Positions 24,236 through 32,422 of a DNA stretch of 64,000 bases are shown one piece after another. The stretch is from assembly GCF_003385895.1 (NCBI RefSeq), contig NZ_QRDQ01000008.1:678354-742353 (forward strand), in the 5' to 3' direction. This DNA is from Flavobacterium cutihirudinis. GTDB lineage: Bacteria > Bacteroidota > Bacteroidia > Flavobacteriales > Flavobacteriaceae. Below the pieces are notes generated by a model that ran no database searches, had not been told where the DNA came from, and was given only the letters and a program-made list of their open reading frames with translations. Made by a program: the position numbers and the translations under genes. Numbering within the stretch: position 1 is the stretch's first letter; each line of letters begins with the position of its first letter.

Positions 24236-25123
24236 ATGAAAACAAAAAAAATATACGCATATTCAATCTTAATGTCGTTGTTTTTTGTCACTAGTTATGC
24301 ATTAGCGTTTCCGTCAAGCTTTACTACTAAAGAAATAAAATTTGCTAGCGAAGGAGTTACACTCGCTGGAACTGTTTTTATACCCAACAACGTACAAGCA
24401 GCCGTTGTAATTGTCCATGGATCTGGGCAAGAAAAAAGAATGATAGACTTTGCTACAATTCTGGCCAATAACGGAATTGCAGTTTTAACGTATGATAAAC
24501 GTGGAGTTGGAGAATCGGGTGGTGTATACGCAGGACCAGAAGTAGGAACTAACAATGTTGATTTCGCAAATCTAAATCTTTTGTCTTTAGATGCTAGTGC
24601 TGCCGTAAACACTTTATCTAAATCCCTATCAAATAATAAAATAGCAATAGGTTTAATAGGTGGGAGTCAAGCCGGATGGATAATTCCATTGGCAGCAGAG
24701 AAAAATAAAAAAGTCCAATTTATGACCATATTCAGCGGCGCTCTTATAACAGTTAAAGAACAATTGAGATTCCAATTTTATACAAATGGAGATAAAAATT
24801 TTTGGGACACACACTCTGAAGAAGAGGCAAGAAAACACGTATTCAATGACCCTGATAAATACGAGTTTGTTGATACAGATCCAAAAGGTATTCTTTCTAA
24901 ATTATCAATTCCGGGAATCTGGATTTTTGGAGGCAAGGATATTCAAGTTCCTGTAAAGCTGTCAATCGAATATCTTGATATATTAAAGTCTAAAGGAAAA
25001 CATTATGAATATAAATTGTTTCCAAACTTGGGTCACAATACAGCATTTTCAGACGATGAAGAGCCGATGAAAGATGCAATCAGTTGGATGAAAAATATCG
25101 ATAAATCGAAGAATTATAAGTAA
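24236..25123 (+). CDS. Secreted alpha/beta hydrolase
   Basis: A 295-residue protein with a signal peptide (MKTKKIYAYSILMSLFFVTSYALAF, quoted here only for residues 6-20 hydrophobicity). It has the alpha/beta-hydrolase order: oxyanion strand IVHGSGQEKR (~58-67), YDKRGVGESGG (~86-96), nucleophile elbow IGGSQAGW with S144, acid region IWIFGGKDIQVP with a likely Asp near residue 231, and the histidine in LFPNLGHNTAF (~265). This resembles dienelactone-hydrolase or acyl-peptidase-like esterases; substrate unknown. Only 17 bp after the membrane-protein gene, it may be part of the ECF operon, although fragments of that gene's 3' sequence recur after it. Confidence 0.8.
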   Translation: MKTKKIYAYSILMSLFFVTSYALAFPSSFTTKEIKFASEGVTLAGTVFIPNNVQAAVVIVHGSGQEKRMIDFATILANNGIAVLTYDKRGVGESGGVYAGPEVGTNNVDFANLNLLSLDASAAVNTLSKSLSNNKIAIGLIGGSQAGWIIPLAAEKNKKVQFMTIFSGALITVKEQLRFQFYTNGDKNFWDTHSEEEARKHVFNDPDKYEFVDTDPKGILSKLSIPGIWIFGGKDIQVPVKLSIEYLDILKSKGKHYEYKLFPNLGHNTAFSDDEEPMKDAISWMKNIDKSKNYK

Positions 25124-25141
25124 AAAAACTAAACTAGTTAT

Positions 25142-25172
25142 AGCTAACAATGACTAGAAAATATTGTTAGCT
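25142..25172 (+). terminator. Possible terminator of the alpha/beta hydrolase gene
   Basis: 10-bp inverted repeat AGCTAACAAT / ATTGTTAGCT with an 11-nt loop, 18 bp after the stop codon; no strong U-run follows (TCCTAAAAAC). Confidence 0.4.
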
Positions 25173-25212
25173 TCCTAAAAACTTCTTTTGATAAAAAGTA
25201 TCAATATAATCT

Positions 25213-25779
25213 TTATTTAAAAGAATCTTCTCTTTTAATTATAGTAGATCTCACATGTATATCATCAAAACTAATATCATATCGGTTTAAATATAATATA
25301 TAACTTATTGTAGAATATTCGTCAGATCCTATAATTGCTTTTTTAAGTTCAAATTCTCCCTTTTTATAGGATGGTTCAGAATATTTTTTCAGAAATTTTT
25401 CGAACCCTAATTGAACATATTCTTTTTGTACTTTTTTATTTAATTTAAATTTCTTTTCGATAATAAGTCGAGAATTCTGATCAAACACAAAATCTTCAGC
25501 TAAAAAAGTTTCTAAAAATGTTTTGAAAGATTTATATTTTTTTGAGTAGAACAGTTTGTAAGATGCATAAAGACCATTTTCAGTTGTCATAAAAATTTCA
25601 TCATGGTTTGTCATTAAATATACATCTGAAAATCCATAAGGAATAAATACATGTTGTCCGTCTTTTTCATTATCTCTAAGAGCTAATTTCTCAATCATTT
25701 CTTCAGAAAAATTAGGCTCTTTTCTTTCGCAGGAAATCAAAAGGCAAAATAATATTAATAAGGTTAGGATTTTCTTCAT
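25213..25779 (-). CDS. Hypothetical lipoprotein
   Basis: The start was placed at the ATG giving MKKILTLLILFCLLISCERKE, a lipoprotein signal with lipidation at Cys17; an earlier ATG adds 11 implausible residues. The 188-residue product is rich in Lys/Glu/Phe, with a C-terminal beta-rich part (EYSTISYILYLNRYDISFDDI). No known domain was recognised. It is convergent with the alpha/beta hydrolase and divergent from the secreted protein at 25950. Confidence 0.65.
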   Translation of the reverse strand: MKKILTLLILFCLLISCERKEPNFSEEMIEKLALRDNEKDGQHVFIPYGFSDVYLMTNHDEIFMTTENGLYASYKLFYSKKYKSFKTFLETFLAEDFVFDQNSRLIIEKKFKLNKKVQKEYVQLGFEKFLKKYSEPSYKKGEFELKKAIIGSDEYSTISYILYLNRYDISFDDIHVRSTIIKREDSFK

Positions 25780-25949
25780 AAATGAGGTTTGATGTTGAAA
25801 CAAATCTAACAAAAATATACAGCTTTTTTCCCAAATAAAAAGTACAATTTAAATCCAAAAACCATATTTAAACTTTCTAAAAATTAGTTTAACAAGAAAA
25901 GTATCAACTGTGGTTTGTTTTTATATTTTTGTTGAAATCAATATAAAAT

Positions 25950-26864
25950 ATGAAAAAAACAATTTTGCCCCTTTTACTTTTTTTTGGATTTTTATCTAGT
26001 TCTAATGCGCAAGTTTTGAAAAAAATTGTTCAACTTGAAACAAATACAAGTCGCTACAAAAGTGATGTAGAAATCCCAGACACTATCGTATATAATTTTA
26101 AAAGCAATAAATTATTATCGTCGTTAAAGACTGGAGGTTCATTGAAAAAATACGACTATAATGATAAAGGATTGCTGTCTAAAATCAGTGAATCTCAGAC
26201 TAAGCGCCCTGATAGCGGTGAGTCAATTGAAGAGTTTGAGTACGATAGCAACGGATTTTTAGTAGGAACTTCTTATTATCGAGGTAAAAATGGAGTGAAA
26301 ACCGATGGTGCTAGTACTTCAGGTATGAAATTTGAATATCAGATTAAAAATGACAACGAATTTACGATAACAGGAAATGGAACTGGTACTAATAGTATTA
26401 TACAGAAACTTTATGTTATGAAAAATAACGTTTTGACTGTAACTATGAACGTTGGCAAAATTAAAACAATTTCGGTTTATAATTTTAAAGACGGAAATGT
26501 AGTTTCGGCAAATATTAATAAAAACACAAGAGAAAATCATACTTTACTTTATACTTATGATGCTACTCAAACTTTAAACGAAACAATATTTAAAAATTTA
26601 TTCGGAGAGAAATATTTTTACGCTTTATTGTGTTCTCCTCCTGAAATTACACTAAATAATTCTCCTCAGTTCAGTAAAAATATAATGAAATCGTCTGCTC
26701 TTGAAAAACAAATAAAAGCAGAAGTCGGAATAATTACAGATAATGTGAAGATTGATTATAATGCTAATAATTTTCCTGTAAAATCAGTAAACACCGCAAT
26801 GGTTACTGCTGGTTCTGATGTGTCACCACGATTTCTTATTGAGCAAACTTATATTTATGAATAA
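25950..26864 (+). CDS. Secreted hypothetical protein, paralogue of the gene at 38155
   Basis: A 304-residue protein with a signal peptide (LLPLLLFFGFLSSSNAQ, cleavage ~residue 20). The body resembles a YD/RHS-like series of short beta elements: KKYDYNDKGLLSKISESQ, EFEYDSNGFLVGTSYYRG, KIDYNANNFPVKSVNT, and a C-terminal EQTYIYE. The protein at 38155-39021 has the same plan (FFYNKNGLLDMTVKD, KFKYNKLNFPISCSQ, EKTFIYE). Function unknown. It ends with a good terminator; nothing links it functionally to its neighbours. Confidence 0.65.
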   Translation: MKKTILPLLLFFGFLSSSNAQVLKKIVQLETNTSRYKSDVEIPDTIVYNFKSNKLLSSLKTGGSLKKYDYNDKGLLSKISESQTKRPDSGESIEEFEYDSNGFLVGTSYYRGKNGVKTDGASTSGMKFEYQIKNDNEFTITGNGTGTNSIIQKLYVMKNNVLTVTMNVGKIKTISVYNFKDGNVVSANINKNTRENHTLLYTYDATQTLNETIFKNLFGEKYFYALLCSPPEITLNNSPQFSKNIMKSSALEKQIKAEVGIITDNVKIDYNANNFPVKSVNTAMVTAGSDVSPRFLIEQTYIYE

Positions 26865-26913
26865 TTAAGGATTAAGTCAGATAATTCTAATTTGACCTTG
26901 AAAAAACTACTTG

Positions 26914-26936
26914 AAACCTGATAAATTATCAGGTTT
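26914..26936 (+). terminator. Intrinsic terminator
   Basis: AAACCTGATA-AAT-TATCAGGTTT followed by TTTTATG; ends the secreted protein gene. The rest of the 409-bp gap (26865-27273) shows only the promoter at its right end. Confidence 0.85.
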
Positions 26937-27218
26937 TTTTATGGGTAATTTTCAAACTTTAACTCGATTCATAATTTAGAGTAAAAACTGTATGCAAAAA
27001 AGCAAAACCAAATTGCATCTTAAGATTTGTTTCGATAAAATTATTGATGTTTTCATATAACTGATGAACTTGCAAGTTTTTTGCAAAACGACATAATCTT
27101 TTCCGGCCAAAAACTTATTTAGATACGCTATAAGATTCAAATATAATTATCTCATTTACAATAGTTTTTACCCCGAAATCGATATCTTTTTTTTAAGAAA
27201 ATTTTGAGAACCTAAACC

Positions 27219-27250
27219 GTTGCAATATTGTAACTTATGAAGTATCTTTG
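27219..27250 (+). promoter_or_regulatory. Promoter of the PfkB kinase gene
   Basis: GTTG (27219-27222) - 20 bp - TATCTTTG (27243-27250), close to the Bacteroidota consensus; leader ~17-20 nt. Confidence 0.6.
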
Positions 27251-27273
27251 CACCCTAATTCGAAATTCATAAA

Positions 27274-28197
27274 ATGAATAAATTATTGATTGTTGGAACG
27301 GTTGCTTTCGACGCGATTGAAACTCCTTTCGGAAAAACAGATAAAATATTAGGTGGTGCTGCAACGTACATTGGTTTATCGGCATCCTTTTTTAACTTGC
27401 AATCGGCTATTGTTTCTGTAGTTGGAGACGATTTTCCTCAAGAACATTTAGATTTATTGACTTCAAAAAACATCGATATCTCAGGTATCGAAATTGTAAA
27501 AGGAGGAAAAACCTTTTTCTGGAGCGGTTTATACCACAACGATTTAAATTCTAGAGACACTCTTGTAACGGAGTTGAACGTTTTAGCTGATTTTCAGCCA
27601 AAAGTTCCTCAAAACTACAAAGATGCCGATGTTGTAATGTTAGGAAACTTACACCCATTAGTACAAAGTAGTGTTTTAGATCAAATGGAGAAAAAACCAA
27701 AATTAGTTGTTTTAGATACAATGAACTTTTGGATGGATTGCGCGCTTCCGGAACTTTTAGACGTTATCAAACGTGTAGATGTTATTACAATCAATGACGA
27801 AGAAGCAAGACAACTTTCTGGTGAATATTCATTAGTAAGAGCAGCTTCTAAAATCCAGGATATGGGACCAAAATATGTGGTGATCAAAAAAGGAGAACAC
27901 GGAGCACTTTTATTCCACAATAGAGAAGTATTCTTTGCACCAGCTTTACCATTAGAAGATGTTTTTGATCCAACTGGAGCAGGAGACACTTTTGCAGGAG
28001 GATTTTCTGGATTCATTGCGCAAAGCGAAAACATTTCGTTCAACAATATGAAAAATGCAATTATTTACGGTTCAAATTTAGCTTCGTTCTGCGTTGAAAA
28101 ATTTGGAACTGAAAGGATGGAAACATTAAGCAAAGCCGAGGTGGCGATTCGATTACAGCAATTTAAGTCGTTAACTCAGTTTGACATAGAAATATAA
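27274..28197 (+). CDS. PfkB-family sugar/nucleoside kinase
   Basis: A 307-residue ribokinase-fold kinase. PfkB signature 2 is complete: DPTGAGDTFAGGF (~231-243) with the catalytic Asp in GAGD. The N-terminal GGAATYIGL region (~29-37) is the substrate/lid motif, and VIKKGEHGALLF precedes the ATP site. The sequence resembles the adenosine/ribokinase-type 'sugar kinase' found upstream of purF in flavobacteria, but the substrate cannot be fixed by eye; ribose, a nucleoside or another ribo-sugar are options. It is separated from purF by a terminator, so the two are neighbours rather than a tight operon. Confidence 0.88.
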   Translation: MNKLLIVGTVAFDAIETPFGKTDKILGGAATYIGLSASFFNLQSAIVSVVGDDFPQEHLDLLTSKNIDISGIEIVKGGKTFFWSGLYHNDLNSRDTLVTELNVLADFQPKVPQNYKDADVVMLGNLHPLVQSSVLDQMEKKPKLVVLDTMNFWMDCALPELLDVIKRVDVITINDEEARQLSGEYSLVRAASKIQDMGPKYVVIKKGEHGALLFHNREVFFAPALPLEDVFDPTGAGDTFAGGFSGFIAQSENISFNNMKNAIIYGSNLASFCVEKFGTERMETLSKAEVAIRLQQFKSLTQFDIEI

Positions 28198-28205
28198 TGC
28201 CTAAG

Positions 28206-28225
28206 AGCCTCGGTTAAACGGGGCT
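28206..28225 (+). terminator. Intrinsic terminator after the PfkB gene
   Basis: AGCCTCG-GTTAAA-CGGGGCT (7 bp including one G-T pair) followed by TTTTTTTATT, 9 bp after the stop codon. Confidence 0.8.
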
Positions 28226-28278
28226 TTTTTTATTACGTTAATACACACAACTTACAACAACACAAAATACAAAAAACA

Positions 28279-30177
28279 ATGAGCGACGCTTTAAAACACG
28301 AATGTGGTATAGCCTTAGTTAGACTTCTTAAACCGCTTGAATACTATAAAGAAAAATACGGAACTGCTTTCTACGGAATCCAGAAAATGTATTTAATGAT
28401 GGAGAAACAGCACAACCGCGGACAAGACGGTGCTGGTTTTGCAAGCATTAAACTGGATGTTGAACCTGGACAACGTTATATCAGCAGAGTTCGTTCGAAT
28501 CATTCACAGCCAATTCAGGATGTTTTTAAACAAATCAATGAGCGAATCAGCGAGGAATTAAAAGCAAATCCGGAAATCGCTGACGATATTCATAAAATAA
28601 AATCGGAAATTCCATATGTTGGCGAATTGTTCTTAGGACACGTTCGTTACGGAACTTTCGGAAAAAACAGCATTGAAAGTGTTCACCCATTTTTGCGTCA
28701 AAGTAACTGGATGCACCGTAACTTGATTTTGGCTGGAAACTTTAATATGACAAATGTTAAAGAGCTTTTCGAAAATCTTGTTGAATTAGGACAACATCCA
28801 AAAGAAATGGCGGATACGGTTACCGTAATGGAAAAAATTGGTCACTTTTTAGACAAAGAAGTAATGCAATTGTACCAAGACTGTAAAGCTGAAGGATATT
28901 CTAAAAGAGAAGCTTCGCCAGTAATTGCAGAAAGATTAGATATCGCAAAAATCTTGACACGTTCAGCTAAAAACTTAGATGGTGGTTATGCAATGGCCGG
29001 ATTATTAGGTCATGGTGATGCCTTTGTTTTTAGAGATCCTGCAGGAATTCGTCCAGCTTACTTCTATCAAGATGATGAAGTAGTTGTAGTAGCTTCTGAA
29101 AGACCGGTTATTCAAACTGTATTTAATGTACCTTTTGAAAGCGTTCAGGAAATTGATCCAGGAAATGCTTTAATTATCAAGAAAAACGGAAATGTTTCTA
29201 TGAATCAGATCTTAGAGCCAACCGTTAAAAAAGCGTGTTCATTCGAAAGAATTTATTTCTCAAGAGGAAGTGATGCTGAAATTTATCAAGAACGTAAAAA
29301 CTTAGGTAAATTAATTTTGCCAGCCGTTCTTAACGCAATTGACAGCGATACAGACAATACTGTTTTCTCATATATTCCAAATACAGCTGAAACGTCATTT
29401 TATGGTTTAGTCGAAGCTGCTCAGGATTTCTTAAATCAGAGAAAAAACAATTATATTCTGGCCAACAGAAATACATTAACTACTGAAACACTTCAGGAGC
29501 TTTTAGCTGTAAAAATTCGTACGGAGAAAGTAGCTATTAAAGATGCGAAGCTTAGAACGTTTATTACAGAAGACAGCAGCCGTGACGATTTAGTTGCGCA
29601 CGTTTACGATGTTACTTACGGTGTAATTAAACCGGAAGATAACTTAGTTATTATTGACGATAGTATTGTTCGTGGTACAACATTAAAAATGAGTATCATT
29701 AAAATGATGGATCGTTTAAATCCAAAACGTATCGTAATCGTTTCATCGGCACCGCAAATCCGTTATCCTGATTGTTACGGAATTGATATGGCAAAACTAG
29801 AAGGACTTGTTGCTTTTAGAGCTGCTTTGACTTTATTAAAAGAAAGAAACTTATATCATATTGTTGATGAAGTTTATGCGAAATGTAAAGCGCAAGAAAA
29901 TTTCGCCGATAAAGATGTTGTAAATTATGTTACAGCAATTTACGATCAATTTACACCAGAAGAGATTTCAGATAAAATTGCAGAAATGTTAAGCTCTCCA
30001 GAAATCAATGCCGAGGTAAAAATCATTTTCCAGAAAGTAGAAGATTTACATATTGCATGTCCTAAAAATTTAGGAGATTGGTACTTTACAGGAGATTATC
30101 CAACTCCGGGAGGAAATCGAGTAGTGAACCGTGCATTTATGAATTTTTACGAAGGAAAAGACGCCAGAGCGTATTAA
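28279..30177 (+). CDS. purF: Amidophosphoribosyltransferase (class II glutamine amidotransferase + PRTase)
   Basis: A 632-residue protein, longer than the usual ~470-510. The glutaminase part starts HECGIALVRL; the nucleophile must be Cys9 after removal of an eight-residue leader, and QHNRGQDGAGFAS and GHVRYGTFG are the glutamine-binding elements. The C-terminal phosphoribosyltransferase has the PRPP loop LVIIDDSIVRGTTLK (~455-469). GGYAMAGLLG and FRDPAGIRP are typical of PurF. The extra length is an insertion in the glutaminase half (about 60-110) plus a helical C-terminal extension. This long form is usual in Bacteroidota; whether it performs the first purine step or is a second paralogue cannot be told here. 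Confidence 0.88.
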   Translation: MSDALKHECGIALVRLLKPLEYYKEKYGTAFYGIQKMYLMMEKQHNRGQDGAGFASIKLDVEPGQRYISRVRSNHSQPIQDVFKQINERISEELKANPEIADDIHKIKSEIPYVGELFLGHVRYGTFGKNSIESVHPFLRQSNWMHRNLILAGNFNMTNVKELFENLVELGQHPKEMADTVTVMEKIGHFLDKEVMQLYQDCKAEGYSKREASPVIAERLDIAKILTRSAKNLDGGYAMAGLLGHGDAFVFRDPAGIRPAYFYQDDEVVVVASERPVIQTVFNVPFESVQEIDPGNALIIKKNGNVSMNQILEPTVKKACSFERIYFSRGSDAEIYQERKNLGKLILPAVLNAIDSDTDNTVFSYIPNTAETSFYGLVEAAQDFLNQRKNNYILANRNTLTTETLQELLAVKIRTEKVAIKDAKLRTFITEDSSRDDLVAHVYDVTYGVIKPEDNLVIIDDSIVRGTTLKMSIIKMMDRLNPKRIVIVSSAPQIRYPDCYGIDMAKLEGLVAFRAALTLLKERNLYHIVDEVYAKCKAQENFADKDVVNYVTAIYDQFTPEEISDKIAEMLSSPEINAEVKIIFQKVEDLHIACPKNLGDWYFTGDYPTPGGNRVVNRAFMNFYEGKDARAY

Positions 30178-30241
30178 TAAAATACTAACAAAAGGTTAAA
30201 ATGTGCATTTCATCGGTTTTTTTTGCCGTTCATCCTATTTC

Positions 30242-30273
30242 TTTGGTGAAAATGAAAAGCTATAATACTTTTG
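30242..30273 (+). promoter_or_regulatory. Promoter of small RNA copy 1
   Basis: TTTG (30242-30245) - 20 bp - TACTTTTG (30266-30273), a full consensus Bacteroidota promoter. The conserved RNA core begins 6 bp after the -7 box. Copies 2 and 3 have TACATTTA (30450-30457; 30629-30636) at exactly the same 6-bp distance, with a T-run in place of the -33 TTTG. Confidence 0.7.
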
Positions 30274-30278
30274 GAAAA

Positions 30279-30348
30279 CCATAACATTAGTAGGTTAAGT
30301 TTATGGTAGATTTGGGGCAAAAAGGGTGGAAGCAATTCCACCTTTTTT
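30279..30348 (+). ncRNA. Repeated 70-nt small RNA, copy 1
   Basis: Conserved core starting CCATAACATTAGTAGG and running through TTTATGGTAGATTTGGGGC; CCATAA can pair with TTATGG around a 16-nt loop. Then comes a terminator hairpin GGTGGAA-GCAA-TTCCACC (30325-30342) and six T. The core equals copies 2 and 3 base for base, while the terminator stem differs in sequence but not in form. It is intergenic between purF and sodB with no conserved reading frame. A stand-alone sRNA is the best reading; the Rfam family is not known to me (Flavo-1 would be one candidate to test). Confidence 0.7.
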
Positions 30349-30462
30349 ATTTTATGCAGATAAGTACTTATAAAAGAGAATACTAGAGTCACTTAATCGA
30401 AAATATTAGTCATTCATCTAAAAAGTTTTTTTAATAGAAATAGCTGCCATACATTTACTGAA

Positions 30463-30532
30463 CCATAACATTAGTAGGTTAAGTTTATGGTAGATTTGGG
30501 GCAAAAAAGGCGAAAGAGATTTCGCCTTTTTT
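30463..30532 (+). ncRNA. Repeated 70-nt small RNA, copy 2
   Basis: Same core as copy 1, then terminator stem AAGGCGAAA-GAGA-TTTCGCCTT (30507-30528) and a T-run. Promoter-like TACATTTA at 30450-30457 with a T-rich -33 region (30425-30432). Predicted length is identical to copy 1. Confidence 0.7.
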
Positions 30533-30641
30533 ATTTGACACAACTTATTGATTATCAGCAAGTTTTGTTATTTAATCGGATATATTGACCATTCGTCTAA
30601 AAAGTTTTTTTAATAGAAATAGCTACCATACATTTACTGAA

Positions 30642-30711
30642 CCATAACATTAGTAGGTTAAGTTTATGGTAGATTTGGGGCAAAAAAGGCGAAAGAGATT
30701 TCGCCTTTTTT
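30642..30711 (+). ncRNA. Repeated 70-nt small RNA, copy 3
   Basis: Identical to copy 2 over the whole predicted RNA, including the GGCGAAA/TTTCGCC terminator; only the promoter region has small changes (TAGCTACC versus TAGCTGCC). The last of the array, 63 bp before the sodB terminator. Confidence 0.7.
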
Positions 30712-30774
30712 ATTTTCTTTTTTTAGAGAAAAGAAACAAGATTATAGAATCAAGACGAAATGAATAGATAAAAA

Positions 30775-30805
30775 AAAGACGAGCAACCTTTCGGTACTCG
30801 TCTTT
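30775..30805 (-). terminator. sodB terminator
   Basis: AAAGACGAG...CTCGTCTTT, 9-bp outer stem with an inner ACC/GGT extension; leftward it is followed by TTTTATC. Lies 25 bp past the sodB stop codon. Confidence 0.8.
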
Positions 30806-30830
30806 GTTCTTTATTCTTTGCTCTTTTCTC

Positions 30831-31442
30831 TTATTTGTCTAAAGCAAATCTTCTTGCAACTTCTGTCCAGTTAATTACACTGAAGAAAGCTTCAATATAA
30901 TCTGGTCTTCTGTTTTGGTAGTTTAAGTAGTAAGCGTGCTCCCAAACGTCCATTCCTAAGATTGGAGTTCCACCGTTACCAGCAACTTCCGGCATTAATG
31001 GGTTATCTTGATTTGGAGTACCTACAACTTCTAATTTTCCTCCTTTTTGAACTGTTAACCAAGCCCATCCAGAACCAAATTGAGTTGCTCCGGCTTTAGC
31101 AAATTTTGCTTTAAATTCGTCAAAAGTTCCAAAAGAAGCTTCGATTGCAGCCAATAAATCACCTGTTGGTAATCCGCCTCCGTTTGGAGACATTACAGTC
31201 CAGAATAAATTGTGGTTGTAGAAACCTCCACCATTGTTACGAACTGCAGCGTTTGATTTATCTAAGTTGATTAAGATATTTTCGATTGTTTTTCCTTCTA
31301 AATCTGTTCCTGCGATAGCAGCGTTAAGATTTGTTGTGTATGCATTGTGGTGCTTTGTATGATGGATTTCCATTGTACGTGCATCAATATGTGGTTCTAA
31401 TGCATCATATGCGTAAGGTAATTGTGGTAATTCAAAAGCCAT
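30831..31442 (-). CDS. sodB: Superoxide dismutase (Fe/Mn)
   Basis: A 203-residue enzyme converting superoxide to oxygen and hydrogen peroxide in the cytosol. Metal ligands are seen in [14 protein letters not shown] (first His), [13 protein letters not shown] (second His) and [18 protein letters not shown] (Asp and His). [13 protein letters not shown] is the usual second-sphere region. Both Fe and Mn forms share these; metal choice is not decided. No signal peptide. It has its own promoter (TAAATTTG -7) and terminator, so it is monocistronic. Confidence 0.97.
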   Translation of the reverse strand: MAFELPQLPYAYDALEPHIDARTMEIHHTKHHNAYTTNLNAAIAGTDLEGKTIENILINLDKSNAAVRNNGGGFYNHNLFWTVMSPNGGGLPTGDLLAAIEASFGTFDEFKAKFAKAGATQFGSGWAWLTVQKGGKLEVVGTPNQDNPLMPEVAGNGGTPILGMDVWEHAYYLNYQNRRPDYIEAFFSVINWTEVARRFALDK

Positions 31443-31477
31443 GATATTATGATTTTTAGGATTTATAATTATTTATC

Positions 31478-31508
31478 CAAATTTAGACATTTAACTTTGG
31501 AATAGAAA
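31478..31508 (-). promoter_or_regulatory. sodB promoter
   Basis: Leftward TTTC-N19-TAAATTTG; -7 box at 31478-31485, leader ~29 nt. Good match in both boxes. Confidence 0.55.
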
Positions 31509-31580
31509 ATACTATTTAGTTATTATTCGATTTAATAAATCGATTATTTCATTTTTTAGCATATAAATGCTTGAAAATCT

Positions 31581-32207
31581 TTATTTTCCGTTAAAAGCTG
31601 TCATTGTATTTTCCAATCCTGCAGTACCAAAAGATTTTATAATCTCAGATGCCACTTCTAAACGTTCTGGCAATTTTGCTTTTTCATCTTCATCCCAATC
31701 ACCTAAAACATAATCAACTTGCTGTCCTTTTTTGAATTCGTCACTGATTCCGAATCTAAAACGAGTGTATTCCTGCGTGTTTAATATTTGGTTGATGTTT
31801 TTGAGTCCGTTATGGCCTCCATCGCTTCCTTTTTTACGGATGCGAATAGTTCCGAAAGGAAGATTCAAATCATCGGTAATAACAAATATGTTCTCTAACG
31901 GAATATTTTCTTTATCCATCCAGTATTTCACTGCTTTTCCACTTAAATTCATGTAAGTGTTTGGCTTAAGCAGAAAAAATGTTCTTCCTTTAAATTTGTA
32001 TTCGGCAAGCGAGCCAAGTTTTACAGTTTCAAATGAAAGGCTTTCTTGTTTGGCTAAAAAGTCTAGCACTTTAAAACCAATATTATGTCTGGTGTTTACA
32101 TATTCAGCACCAATGTTGCCAAGTCCAACGATTAAATATTTCTTCATATTATCTGTATCCTCTTCTTTATTTGTTGATGAAAACAGTTTTGTTATCCATT
32201 TTATCAT
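31581..32207 (-). CDS. pth: Peptidyl-tRNA hydrolase
   Basis: Releases tRNA from peptidyl-tRNA that dropped off ribosomes. The core begins KYLIVGLGNIGAEYVNTRHNIGF with the catalytic His, and continues LLKPNTYMNLSGKAV, VITDDLNLPFGTIRIRKKGSDGGHNGLKNI and RFRFGIS, all Pth signatures. The first 20 residues (MIKWITKLFSSTNKEEDTDN) are extra relative to E. coli Pth; an internal ATG at 32147 would give the canonical start, and the choice is open. Stands alone between sodB and the divergent MFS gene. Confidence 0.95.
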   Translation of the reverse strand: MIKWITKLFSSTNKEEDTDNMKKYLIVGLGNIGAEYVNTRHNIGFKVLDFLAKQESLSFETVKLGSLAEYKFKGRTFFLLKPNTYMNLSGKAVKYWMDKENIPLENIFVITDDLNLPFGTIRIRKKGSDGGHNGLKNINQILNTQEYTRFRFGISDEFKKGQQVDYVLGDWDEDEKAKLPERLEVASEIIKSFGTAGLENTMTAFNGK

Positions 32208-32422
32208 AAGGCAAAAGTAACTTTAATTCGAGAATTAGACAATTAGATCATTAAGGAATGCGCAGAATAATAAAATAGTAAAGTAAATTTTCTAACATTT
32301 TTAATACTCGGAAATACTAATTATAAACAATAACGTTATAAATAAGTAGTGCATCTTTCCTTGTACCTATATAATAGAGGATTTTTGTACTTTTATGGTA
32401 TAATCCCTAAAATGCTACTATT

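Larger units (their letters stand above)
30393..30711 (+). repeat. Tandem duplication carrying small RNA copies 2 and 3
   Basis: A ~140-bp unit starting TTAATCG occurs at 30393 and again at 30572 (period 179 bp). It covers upstream sequence, promoter, RNA core and terminator and differs at only a few positions, all upstream of the RNA. Copy 1, 184 bp to the left, shares only the RNA core. Confidence 0.85.

Noticed and set aside
30210..30392. Leftward 60-codon frame across small RNA copy 1
   Set aside because: Not preserved in copies 2 and 3, no start context, and covers the promoter and terminator of the RNA unit.
30279..30711. CRISPR array
   Set aside because: Repeats are 70 nt with promoter and terminator features, only three copies at 184 and 179 bp, and no cas genes or short regular spacers.
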